DNA of 40,671 bases from a virus. Below, one piece after another: positions 16,866 through 24,902 of this stretch; within the stretch, counting starts at the first letter, position 1; every line of letters starts with the position of its first letter. Location: IMG/VR virus record IMGVR_UViG_3300020578_000174, positions 1 through 40,671 of that record; one strand, given 5' to 3'. The notes under the pieces were generated by a model. That model was given only the letters and a program-made list of their open reading frames with translations, was not told the DNA's origin and ran no database searches. The translations under genes were made by a program, and so were the position numbers.

Positions 16866-18224
16866 TTACTTCCTGTACGGGGCGGGCGCTGGGTTCTTGT
16901 TCTGGTCAAGCGCATGTCGGAGCCGCGCCTGCGCTAGGTCTGCACGCAGGACCGGCTGATTGCCCTGCGAGATGCCCCTCGCGCCCTGGTAGAGCGTGGC
17001 ATCCTGTGGCTGAACGCGATCGACCGCCTGTTGGAACGCCGTGGCCTGGCGCGCCTGCTCCACCGCATCGCTCACGCTATCGCGGTGACGGGCGTACGCG
17101 CGGTCTGCCTCGTAGCGCGCCTGGTCCGTAGCCTCGCGATCCCTAAACTGCGCGTTCTGGTTGGTCATCTTGTCTCTCTCCAAGCTCAGACGCTGCGAGT
17201 TGAACCGATTGGTGTCATGCAACTTCGTGCGCTCTAGCTGCAGACGCTCCATGTCAAACGCGTTGCGCGCGAGCGCGTCTTGGTGATGCCCGTACGACTT
17301 CGCTGCGTCGACCATGCCCTGCCCCATGAAGTTGGTGGCCGACTGGAAGGCTAGATCAAGAGGCCGCTGCCCACGTAGCCTGCTGATCTCGTTGAGCGCA
17401 GATACGTTCGCCATGCGGAACTGCGCCATCTGCTTTAGCGTCTGCCCGCCCAGCAGCGGATCCTGCAGCACATCAGGTGTGTGCTGCGCGATGCTATTGT
17501 ACGCGATGTGCAGATCCTGCTCCGACATACTGCGCATGTCGGGGTGCACCTTCTTCATCTCGGACAGATACTTGTCACGGTTAGCGCGAATCCGCGCAGC
17601 GCGGACCGCCTCAACTGCGGCGGGAACCCCATACGACATAGCCGCTGCGCCCAGCGCACCGACGATGGGTGTCCCAATCGCCTTAGCTGTGTCCCAGTCG
17701 AACGCGATCTTCTCAGTCGCGAGTGAATCCTCGACGCGCTGGAGCGCGTCTGCGATCTGCTCGTCGGTCAGGTTGTACGCGTATTGAATCTCGGCCTTCT
17801 TGTTCATCATCGAGCTCAACTCTCCGGTAGTGCGCGTGACGGCACCACCAATGCTTTGTGCGAGGACGTCTGACGGTGTTTGACCCGACATCTGCTCAAG
17901 TTGCCTCCCCTCGCGCAGGATCGTCATCGCGGGTTTGCCCTGCGACATCGCGTACAGCATCTCGCCGCCCACGTACGGATCCTTCGCGAATGTAGGCGCG
18001 TAGTCGAGCATCGCCCTGTACGCCCTACGTTTCTTGTCGTCGGGCACGTTGCGCAGTTCGGGGAACTCCTTCTCCATCGCGGCCATCTGCGCCTCCCGGC
18101 CCCTTGATATGAGATAGCGCCTCCCAGCGAAGATGCCGCGTGCGGCGCCGTACGCACCAACCGCCCCGGCCGCGCCGATTGCGGCGTTTCGCAGGACAGC
18201 CTTCCCAAAGTCGGCGGCTCCCAT
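16866..18224 (-). CDS. Inner-virion/ejection-type protein with an internal duplication
   Basis: A 452-aa protein. Residues about 10-125 and 180-300 are two copies of one unit. Each starts with a Gly/Ala helix (AAIGAAGAVGAYGAARG; IVGALGAAAMSYGVPAA), then a charged helix ending in FPELR or HPDMR, then a helix, then YAPTFAKDPYVGG or HTPDVLQDPLLGG, then an amphipathic helix. Residues 310-400 form a coiled coil rich in Arg, Gln and Asp, and the tail is Pro-rich. TEKIAFD lies between the copies. The gene is coupled to its upstream neighbour (TGATG). The hydrophobic helix next to a helical bundle fits phage proteins that are ejected with DNA, but this is inference. Confidence 0.6.
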   Translation of the reverse strand: MGAADFGKAVLRNAAIGAAGAVGAYGAARGIFAGRRYLISRGREAQMAAMEKEFPELRNVPDDKKRRAYRAMLDYAPTFAKDPYVGGEMLYAMSQGKPAMTILREGRQLEQMSGQTPSDVLAQSIGGAVTRTTGELSSMMNKKAEIQYAYNLTDEQIADALQRVEDSLATEKIAFDWDTAKAIGTPIVGALGAAAMSYGVPAAVEAVRAARIRANRDKYLSEMKKVHPDMRSMSEQDLHIAYNSIAQHTPDVLQDPLLGGQTLKQMAQFRMANVSALNEISRLRGQRPLDLAFQSATNFMGQGMVDAAKSYGHHQDALARNAFDMERLQLERTKLHDTNRFNSQRLSLERDKMTNQNAQFRDREATDQARYEADRAYARHRDSVSDAVEQARQATAFQQAVDRVQPQDATLYQGARGISQGNQPVLRADLAQARLRHALDQNKNPAPAPYRK

Positions 18225-19012
18225 CAGAACTGCTCCGAGATAACGCGCTGGTGCATGCGCTCTGCGTTGATTGCCGCGTGTCGATACTTCTCCGCGAGCT
18301 TGATCGCTGCCTCCGTGTCAGCGTAGGCGGCGTAGATCGGATGCGCCTTGTTGGGAGCTGCCTCAGAGTACTCACCCTCGCGATGTCCGCGCGGCAGCGA
18401 CGCCACAACCGCGTGCGCCACCTTCGTGAACACCTCCTTATCCTGGCTCGCGTGCCCAGCGAGCTGCAGGACCGGCTTGATCCCCGCCTCGATAGAGGCG
18501 CGCTTGCACAGCTGAACGAAGTTATGCACGGCGGCCTCCGCGTGTGCGTCGTAGGCGGACGCCTCCTTGACCAGCGTGTCCACCGCGCCGCGCGTCGCGT
18601 AGTACTCTCGGCGCCACCGCACGTGATCAGGAATCACGGAGGCGCTCTTCTCGACAGGCTGCGCGTCGAACCCGTCGATGCTGTCGTCCGTGCTGTCGTC
18701 GGAGCTGTCGTCACCGGGCTCAGACAGGTAAGCGGAGAGATCGCCGTCGGGTTCGTCCCCGCCACTCATGCGCGAGTGCACATCAGCGGGGTCAGCGAGG
18801 TCAAACGTGACGTGCTTGCTCGGACCAGTCTTGAACAGCTCCTCGAAGGTCACGAGGTTGGCGTTCTCTATGATACGCTGCACGTGCTCCTTACCGAGAT
18901 CACCTCGCCCAGACGCGACCTTGACAATGGCGTCCGCCAGGGGCACGCCATGCCGCAGGTAGAGGTCGCTGGCGTCTTTGCCGAGCTGCGCTAACGTTTC
19001 CTTCGTGTACAT
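18224..19012 (-). CDS. Unassigned virion-block protein, 262 aa
   Basis: Largely helical protein with an acidic Ser/Asp-rich middle (GDDSSDDSTDDSIDG). The N-terminal part (GKEHVQRIIENANLVTFEEL then VTFDLADP) looks like a conserved phage virion domain, but I cannot name it. It contains VEKSAS, FTKVAHA, VKEAS and CKRAS, so it shares the K-x-A motifs of neighbouring proteins. I placed the start at the ATG at 19012, which has AAGGTGG five bases upstream; a GTG three codons earlier lacks spacing. It sits head to head with the HTH gene at 19023, only ten bases apart. Confidence 0.6.
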   Translation of the reverse strand: MYTKETLAQLGKDASDLYLRHGVPLADAIVKVASGRGDLGKEHVQRIIENANLVTFEELFKTGPSKHVTFDLADPADVHSRMSGGDEPDGDLSAYLSEPGDDSSDDSTDDSIDGFDAQPVEKSASVIPDHVRWRREYYATRGAVDTLVKEASAYDAHAEAAVHNFVQLCKRASIEAGIKPVLQLAGHASQDKEVFTKVAHAVVASLPRGHREGEYSEAAPNKAHPIYAAYADTEAAIKLAEKYRHAAINAERMHQRVISEQF

Positions 19013-19022
19013 AGGTGCCACC

Positions 19023-19616
19023 TTGAGTAATGTTGAACTTGATTATGTGACGACACGCGACGCCGCGCAAGAGATAGGCGTCTCGCGCCGCACTCTCCAG
19101 CGTCACATTAAGAGCGGAAAGCTCAAAACGACGCAACGGCGCGGAAAGTGCGCGCTGATATCTCGGGCGGATCTAGCACGCTATGTACGAGACAGCGCCG
19201 CGCGCGGGCAGAGCCTGCGTGCGCGAGCGGACAGCGTAGACGACCGCGTGTCTGCGCTGGAGCAGCGGGTGCGTACCCTCGAGGCGCTGCTCGACATCAC
19301 GCCGGTGCGACGCGTCGTGCTGAGCGACGAGGATGTCGTCACATACAGAGAGCGGCTTCACAGTATACTTCACACGCGGAAGCGGTGGATGATCAGCGAC
19401 ATCTCCGCGCTGATCAGCGACGTCGGGCGCCTCTCGCCCGAGACTGTCTCCGCTGTGAGCGCCAAGCTGCTGCACGCCGCGATGGAGCGGTGCATCGTGG
19501 AGGCGCGTCTGCTGCGGCACTCACGCAGCGAGATCTACGCGGGCCGCGCGATCTTGATTATGCGCGAGCTTGGTGTGTCGTCTGAGGAAGCAGAACATCT
19601 GGCCTCGGATTGGTGA
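19023..19616 (+). CDS. HTH-domain DNA-binding protein, antisense to the late block
   Basis: About 197 aa, the first of two isolated rightward genes flanking the terminase. Residues about 9-55 read as a MerR/excisionase-type winged HTH: YVTTRDAAQEIGVSRRTLQR, then HIKSGKLK, then ALISRADLARYVRD. A coiled-coil stretch follows (SVDDRVSALEQRVRTLEALL) and a helical C-terminus. The start is uncertain: a TTG at 19023 with AGGTG upstream is the best placed; GTG 19047 is an alternative. Its 3' end overlaps the 3' end of the terminase gene by 59 bp on the opposite strand. A regulator of the late block or a terminase partner (small-subunit-like HTH) are both possible. Confidence 0.65.
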   Translation: MSNVELDYVTTRDAAQEIGVSRRTLQRHIKSGKLKTTQRRGKCALISRADLARYVRDSAARGQSLRARADSVDDRVSALEQRVRTLEALLDITPVRRVVLSDEDVVTYRERLHSILHTRKRWMISDISALISDVGRLSPETVSAVSAKLLHAAMERCIVEARLLRHSRSEIYAGRAILIMRELGVSSEEAEHLASDW

Positions 19617-21318
19617 GCGTGCTCACGAGGAACGCGTACAGGATCGCGTGGAACGTGTCGTCGGTGACGCCGCGGCTCTTCTTGAACTCGCTCATGCGCC
19701 GCGTCTCAGAGAACTCCGAGAAGATGTTGAGCATGTCCTGCGCGAACGGCTGCTCGAAATCCTCCCAGCGCGGGTAGGCGAACACGCCCTTCCGCTTGAT
19801 CGCGTTGAAGATGTCGCTCATCACCTCGGTGCGGTTCACCATGAAGCGCCCTAGCCCGCCGTCCCACACGATCTTGCCGCTCGACACTGTGCTGTACTGA
19901 TACTTGAACACCATGCGCGGACCAAACTTCCGCAGCAGCGCGTCGTTGCGGTCGAAGCCGCCGCCGTAGTCTGCGCCGATGAACGAGACGCGCCACTCCT
20001 TGACCAGCGCCTCGATCTTGGCGAGCTGCGCCTGCGGTTCGCTGTCTGGGCCCTCGAAGCGCCGCGCGTACACGATCGTGAACTTCCCATCGAGGTACGC
20101 TCCGATCACCGCGACGGTGTGGGTCTGCTCGCCTGTGCCCCAGTCCACACCCATAAAGACGCGCGCGCCGGAGCCGTGCAGAGCCGCCCGCGCGGCGCGT
20201 TGATCTGCGTCCGTCAGCCCGTAGCGCCACGTGCAGTTGTCGATCACGTCCTGCTGCGTAATCGGGCGCGTGCCGCTGTCGTACGATAGACCGAGCACCT
20301 CATTGTTGAACCGCGCGCGTGAGTAGGTGAGCTGCTTGTTCAGGATGTCCGACCAACCGATCCACGGCACCATCAGCTGCGGGACACGGTAGCCGTCCAT
20401 CGGGTTGGGTACGCGGGGGCGGGGGTTGAGCGACGCCCACTGCGCTTGGGCGTGCATCGCGTATATCTGCTTCCCGCACTTCTCGCAGATCAAGAAGCGC
20501 GGGCCGATGTTCGCCTCTGTGAGTATGTTCCAGTGCCGATAGTCGCCGCCCCCGCAGTGATCGCACGGGACGACCCACTCGTTCTGTGTGCTCTCGTCGA
20601 TCCACAGCCCCTCGATCGTGTTGTCGAGGGACTTCGGTGTGCCGCTGTACAGCTTGTACTTGAACGGGCTGTGCGCGATGCACTCCTCGATCACGGAGAT
20701 GTTGTCGGGCAGGATGTCCTGTATCTCGTCGATGCAGACTAGATCCGCCGCGATGCCGCGTGTTCGGTCAGCGTTCAGATACGCGTAGCGCAACACGATC
20801 TGCGAGCGGTTGATGAACTTCTTGTGAAACACGTTCTGGTTGAGCGCCGAATCCACCCACGCGCGCAGCTTCGGGCTGACGTCGAGCGGCTCTCTGATGC
20901 GGTCGTTGGAGAACGTCTTGGTCTGCTGGTTGGTGGGCGACACATACAGCGCGGTGAAGTTGGGCTGTATGCACGTCATGGCCAGCAGTCGGTTGCCGAG
21001 GTAGGTCGACTTCTCTACTTGGCGCCCGCACTTGAGCAGGACACGCGGCGACGTGGTGTCGTACACGGGCTTCAAGTAGCGGCGCTCGCCGAACGAGAAC
21101 GCCTTGAGCGACTTGGCCTGTTGGTCCGGGATCATGATCGCGAACTCGACGAAGTCCGTGGGGCGCACTTCTACATCGCCCGCGACGTGGTCCGTGACCT
21201 GCTCAGCTTTTACGCCGATCGCCTCTAGGCTAAAGTCGTCGTGCGACCGCGTCGGTCTACGCCGCGCGCTCTTATCAACCGCCGCGCGGTTGTGCGCGGT
21301 GTTTCTCACTATCGGCAT
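19558..21318 (-). CDS. terL: Terminase large subunit
   Basis: A 586-aa DNA-packaging motor. The ATPase part has a Walker A-like CGRQVEKS (97-104) and Walker B VCIDE (194-198), then a coupling-type SGTP motif. A Cys4 zinc ribbon follows (C252, C255, C278, C281), as in GpA-like terminases. The C-terminal RNase H-like nuclease has acidic residues in VDWGTGE (D392), GADYGGG (D450) and VTDDTFH (D553/D554). Length is normal. It pumps DNA through the portal into the procapsid. Both ends meet genes of the opposite strand (starts 21318 and 21328; overlapping 3' ends at 19558-19616), so it may be a separate transcription unit. No obvious Shine-Dalgarno is seen at the ATG. Confidence 0.92.
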   Translation of the reverse strand: MPIVRNTAHNRAAVDKSARRRPTRSHDDFSLEAIGVKAEQVTDHVAGDVEVRPTDFVEFAIMIPDQQAKSLKAFSFGERRYLKPVYDTTSPRVLLKCGRQVEKSTYLGNRLLAMTCIQPNFTALYVSPTNQQTKTFSNDRIREPLDVSPKLRAWVDSALNQNVFHKKFINRSQIVLRYAYLNADRTRGIAADLVCIDEIQDILPDNISVIEECIAHSPFKYKLYSGTPKSLDNTIEGLWIDESTQNEWVVPCDHCGGGDYRHWNILTEANIGPRFLICEKCGKQIYAMHAQAQWASLNPRPRVPNPMDGYRVPQLMVPWIGWSDILNKQLTYSRARFNNEVLGLSYDSGTRPITQQDVIDNCTWRYGLTDADQRAARAALHGSGARVFMGVDWGTGEQTHTVAVIGAYLDGKFTIVYARRFEGPDSEPQAQLAKIEALVKEWRVSFIGADYGGGFDRNDALLRKFGPRMVFKYQYSTVSSGKIVWDGGLGRFMVNRTEVMSDIFNAIKRKGVFAYPRWEDFEQPFAQDMLNIFSEFSETRRMSEFKKSRGVTDDTFHAILYAFLVSTLTNPRPDVLLPQTTHQARA

Positions 21319-21327
21319 GGTGTGCTC

Positions 21328-21642
21328 ATGGATATTGATCAGCTCAGCGCGGGCATCGCGCGAATGGTGAATCTCATCGCGTTCGACGTGTGCGACGTCG
21401 CGAGCCTAACCTATTCACGCGACGCTGACCCACTCAAAGTGACAGCGACGTGGCGCGTTGTCGCGCCGATCGCGGAGGCGCTGCACACGCCCCTGCGTCG
21501 CGCGATCCGCGCGCAGGTCATAGACGGCGGTGCGCTCCCCGGGAAGATCGAGGTCGGATCGCGGCTCTCCGTCACCATATACCTGAAGACGCTACGTCCG
21601 CCCGCGTACCGCGATGGCGATTCACCGCAGAGCGACCTTTAG
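21328..21642 (+). CDS. Unknown 104-aa protein divergent from the terminase
   Basis: A rightward reading frame filling the 300-bp gap between the terminase start and the 123-aa gene. The protein has a helical beginning (MDIDQLSAGIARMVNLIAF) and a beta-rich remainder (PLKVTATWRVV, then RLSVTIYLKTLRPP). Codon third positions are GC-rich as in the surrounding genes, and no leftward frame explains the gap. It starts nine bases from the terminase start and its 3' end overlaps that of the 123-aa gene by 21 bp. No clear ribosome site is visible. Function unknown. Confidence 0.55.
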   Translation: MDIDQLSAGIARMVNLIAFDVCDVASLTYSRDADPLKVTATWRVVAPIAEALHTPLRRAIRAQVIDGGALPGKIEVGSRLSVTIYLKTLRPPAYRDGDSPQSDL

Positions 21643-21993
21643 CCGATCGTATGTGCCGCGGATACCGCGCTCGATCACGCTGCGCGCCGCGATGTCATCG
21701 TGAGCGAAGTCCGCGACGCGCACGAACACATTGGGGTCGATGCCGTACTCGGCGTCGGACTCCACCGACGCGCTAAGGAGCTCCGATGCGCGGTGCCCCA
21801 GCACGTCGGTGAACGCCGCCTTGGTCGCCGCGAGGAGCGGGGACACCGCGCGCTCGGCGTGCGGATAGAAGTGAAAGATCAGTCCGTCGTCCCGCGTGGC
21901 GAACTCACAGTCAAAGAGCTCGGAGGTCGCAGTCTGGAACTCTAGCGGGCGCGTGGAGTATCCCCTGTTCATCGCGTCATTTAGCTTTGACAC
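21622..21993 (-). CDS. Unknown 123-aa protein
   Basis: Small mixed alpha/beta protein (FDCEFATRDDGLIFHFYPHAE, then an Ala/Ser helix, then NVFVRVADF). The start is a GTG at 21993 with AAGGAG seven bases upstream; it overlaps the TGA of the 281-aa gene by 17 bp. It ends the leftward chain that follows the polymerase, spike, 692-aa and 281-aa genes. Its place suggests a virion assembly or baseplate role, but no motif supports a specific one. Confidence 0.6.
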   Translation of the reverse strand: MSKLNDAMNRGYSTRPLEFQTATSELFDCEFATRDDGLIFHFYPHAERAVSPLLAATKAAFTDVLGHRASELLSASVESDAEYGIDPNVFVRVADFAHDDIAARSVIERGIRGTYDRLKVALR

Positions 21994-22822
21994 CCTGCTT
22001 CTCCTTGTCCGGTGCGGGCAACGCGCGCATTTCCTTGGAGAGCAGCGCGAGCGGAAGTGGGCGCTCCGTGCTGCGCGAGAGTTTGAACTGCCGCAGCTCA
22101 GTCGCGACCGCCGCGAGCTCCTGATCGGCTGTATTAATCACGGCGTGCGCGCGCGCAAGCGTTGACATCGAATCAGCGAGCACGCGCACCTTCTCAGGCG
22201 ACGTCTTCCAGTTCTTCACCTCGTGCACCGTGGCGTGGACAGCCGCGACGATCTCGTACACGGCGTCCTTCACGTTCGACGCGCGGTCTAGACCTATCCG
22301 ATACGCCGCCGTGATCGGCCCGCCGTCCAGGCACGCGGTCATCATGGCGGCCTCCGGGTCCTCCTCGTCGAGCAACGCCGCCCAGTCACGCGGGTCAACG
22401 ATGTCGACGTTGAAGTAGTAGTGGCGCAGCGCGCGCAGCGTCGCCGTGTCGATCTCCATATCGTGCTTGCTCGCTGTGTGCGCCGCGAGGTCGCGTAGGT
22501 CGATCCGCCCCATGATCCCTAGCAGCACGTCACGACGGAGCGCGGGCCGCTGCAGGATCTGCAGCGCGCGTGTCGTATACACATCTGGGTGGTACAGCCC
22601 GTCCACGTTTATCGCGCGCAGGAACTTGCGGTCGTCTGCGCGGACGCCGGTGAAGCCCATCGGGCGGGACGCGATGACGGTCGCGCGCAGGTCGGCGAGA
22701 TACCCGAGCAGCTCATCCGACAGCTCTGGCAGGCCGAACGCCGTGACTAGGCGGCGAACCTCCGCGTCGGACTTTTGATCGACGAGCAGGGAGACGATGA
22801 AGAGCTCGCTCGGGTGACGCAT
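21977..22822 (-). CDS. Unknown 281-aa helical protein
   Basis: A mainly helical, soluble protein with no low-complexity linker. The ATG at 22822 overlaps the TGA of the 692-aa gene (TGATG), so translation is coupled. Recognisable stretches such as LRALRHYYFNVDIVDPRDWA and a long charged C-terminal helix with a Lys-rich end (DKEKQGVKAK) do not match a family I know. It lacks the EKxA motif. Being in the spike/terminase region, candidates include a small terminase subunit or a tail assembly protein. Confidence 0.6.
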   Translation of the reverse strand: MRHPSELFIVSLLVDQKSDAEVRRLVTAFGLPELSDELLGYLADLRATVIASRPMGFTGVRADDRKFLRAINVDGLYHPDVYTTRALQILQRPALRRDVLLGIMGRIDLRDLAAHTASKHDMEIDTATLRALRHYYFNVDIVDPRDWAALLDEEDPEAAMMTACLDGGPITAAYRIGLDRASNVKDAVYEIVAAVHATVHEVKNWKTSPEKVRVLADSMSTLARAHAVINTADQELAAVATELRQFKLSRSTERPLPLALLSKEMRALPAPDKEKQGVKAK

Positions 22823-24900
22823 CAGACCTCCTCGCGCGCCATCGTCATCATGCGGAGCCCGGCGATCACGTCCTCGAGATTCCGCATCGCCTCAGCGCAC
22901 GCGGCCTCGTCAATCGACCGCTCACCGAGGCGCGCCGCGACGAGCAGGTTCGCGAGCTGCGACGTCGTCTCGTCGAAGTTAGGCAAGTACGACATGAACA
23001 TGCTCATGTTGCGCGGGTTGAGGAAGTTGAGCGCGAGCAGGTTGTCAGCGATCGTCGGGTCGTTGATCTCAGCCGCGTGCTTGGCCATAAAGCGATTCAA
23101 CACGCCCGTCACCCGCTGCAGCGCTGCGGTCTTGACCTGCGGTACGACGCGGGGCGGGACGACCTCGCGCAGACAGGGAATCTCTGTCACACCGCCGTGC
23201 TTCGTGAGCAGCGTAGCGACCTTCTCACGCGTGTACTGAGGATCAACGCCCGCGAGCGCGAGCATCCACTCTGCGTCGGCGTAGTCGAGGAAGTGCGTGT
23301 ACTGGTGCGCCAACTTGTTGAACGCGCTGCCGCCGAGAGACAGCGAGCCCTCCTGCGTCATTCGCACGATCGCGGTCACCGGCAGCGACGCCTGCTTCTT
23401 CTGCCCCTTGCCGCCCTGCTGGGCAGCCTGCTCCTGTGCCTGCTGCTGCATCTGCTGCTCCTGTTGCACCTTGGCGAGCGTGAACGCACCAGCGCGCTGT
23501 GACGCCTGCGCCGGGTCAGAGATGAGCGGGTTCGTCTGCTGACGGAACGTACACCACCGCACATCGCCCGGAATCGCGAACTGCCCCTCGCCCATCTCCG
23601 CGGCGGCCTTGATACCCTCAACCTTCATGATCTGCACAGGGTTGCCGCCGAGGATGGTAGTGCCCATGTACATGGTGCTGCCGTCGGGCTGCTGCTGCTC
23701 GCCCTGCAGATCGATCGGCGCGAACGCGAACGCCTTCCCGTTGCGGATCAAGTAGAAAAATCCGCGGCCCATAGGCTGCTCGTTGGGCAGGTTCGCGTTG
23801 GTGCTGATCTGCACGCCAGCGATCTGATCTTGCGTGGCGAAGTTCGTCCCGTCAGTGAACAGCTGCATCGGGACCTTCTCCATCTTAAACGACAGGATGA
23901 ATGGGAACACCCAGCCCATGAGCTGCTCCGCGTTGACCGAGATCACGCGGTGAACACCGAACGCGCTGATGACCTGGAAGTCGTCCCCGTCCATCTCCTC
24001 TGGAGACATCACCTCTGGAGCCTGCGTAGCCTGCCCGTCCTGCGCCAGGTTCGCCTGCATATTCGGGTCCATACCGGCGGCCGCCTGCTCGGCGGGCACC
24101 TGACCCTGTTGAGGCGCGAACCCTCCCGGCTGCGCGACCTTCACCATGACATGCGGCCCGCCGTCCCATCGATACTGGACGACGGGCGCGCCCGTCGCCG
24201 CGGCGGTCTTCTCGGTGGGCAGCGCGCCTGGCTCGAGCGTGATCGCGCGGCGGAACACAGGCACGAGCTCGCTGCGACCCCACAGCGACGCCTTACCTTC
24301 ATCGCTGCTGAGCCACGACGCGAGCTTGGTGAGCTGACTCGGCAGCACAGTCCCGTCTAGCGTGCGCAGGAGCGACGACGTCTTCATCTGCGCGCCCTGC
24401 GAGACCTGCGTATTGACGCCACGGTAGAACTGCCCGACGTTCTCCCACGGCGGGGTGAGCATGGTGCGGATGTCGTCCGAGAGCGGATCGCGCGCCCCGG
24501 TCATGCCCTCCGCGACATCGGGGCGAAGCAGCACCTCGCGGATGCGGCGCTCGGAGAGGTAGTAGCCCCGCCCGTCCGCGTCAAAGAAGATGTCGATCGG
24601 GCTGAGCATCCAGTTCTTGATGAACACGGGAATCTTGACTTGCGGCAGCTGCTCGCTGAGCATCATGTCCGGCGTCTTAGGACGCGCGAGCACGTACCCG
24701 AAGCCCGCGCCCTTGTTCGGTTCGGTGCGGTCGAGGATGATCTCGCTGTGGAAGTCTCGCATCACCGGCGCCTGCCGGTGCAGCTCACTCAGCACCTGCG
24801 GCGCCCACTTGGTGACGTCGTCGGGCAGCTTGACTGTAACAGCGACCTTCTCGAACGAGACGTGCCGCTTCCGGTCCAGGAACATGGGCGTGTCGAACAT
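22822..24900 (-). CDS. Large virion structural protein, 692 aa
   Basis: The start is placed at ATG 24900 (GAGG five bases upstream), directly below the spike gene's TAA; the frame continues upstream inside the spike gene but that is not coding-like. Residues 1-200 are mixed alpha/beta (FIKNWMLSPIDIFFDADGRG). A Gln/Pro/Ala-rich linker lies near 265-305, a beta-rich domain at about 310-470, a Gln-rich coiled segment (VQQEQQMQQQAQEQ) near 500, and a helical C-terminus. It carries three E-K-x-A motifs (EKVAV, EKTAA, EKVAT) and others such as NKLAH and VKTAA, more than any other protein here. Probably an internal head or baseplate protein; family not recognised. Confidence 0.62.
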   Translation of the reverse strand: MFDTPMFLDRKRHVSFEKVAVTVKLPDDVTKWAPQVLSELHRQAPVMRDFHSEIILDRTEPNKGAGFGYVLARPKTPDMMLSEQLPQVKIPVFIKNWMLSPIDIFFDADGRGYYLSERRIREVLLRPDVAEGMTGARDPLSDDIRTMLTPPWENVGQFYRGVNTQVSQGAQMKTSSLLRTLDGTVLPSQLTKLASWLSSDEGKASLWGRSELVPVFRRAITLEPGALPTEKTAAATGAPVVQYRWDGGPHVMVKVAQPGGFAPQQGQVPAEQAAAGMDPNMQANLAQDGQATQAPEVMSPEEMDGDDFQVISAFGVHRVISVNAEQLMGWVFPFILSFKMEKVPMQLFTDGTNFATQDQIAGVQISTNANLPNEQPMGRGFFYLIRNGKAFAFAPIDLQGEQQQPDGSTMYMGTTILGGNPVQIMKVEGIKAAAEMGEGQFAIPGDVRWCTFRQQTNPLISDPAQASQRAGAFTLAKVQQEQQMQQQAQEQAAQQGGKGQKKQASLPVTAIVRMTQEGSLSLGGSAFNKLAHQYTHFLDYADAEWMLALAGVDPQYTREKVATLLTKHGGVTEIPCLREVVPPRVVPQVKTAALQRVTGVLNRFMAKHAAEINDPTIADNLLALNFLNPRNMSMFMSYLPNFDETTSQLANLLVAARLGERSIDEAACAEAMRNLEDVIAGLRMMTMAREEV

Positions 24901-24902
24901 CT

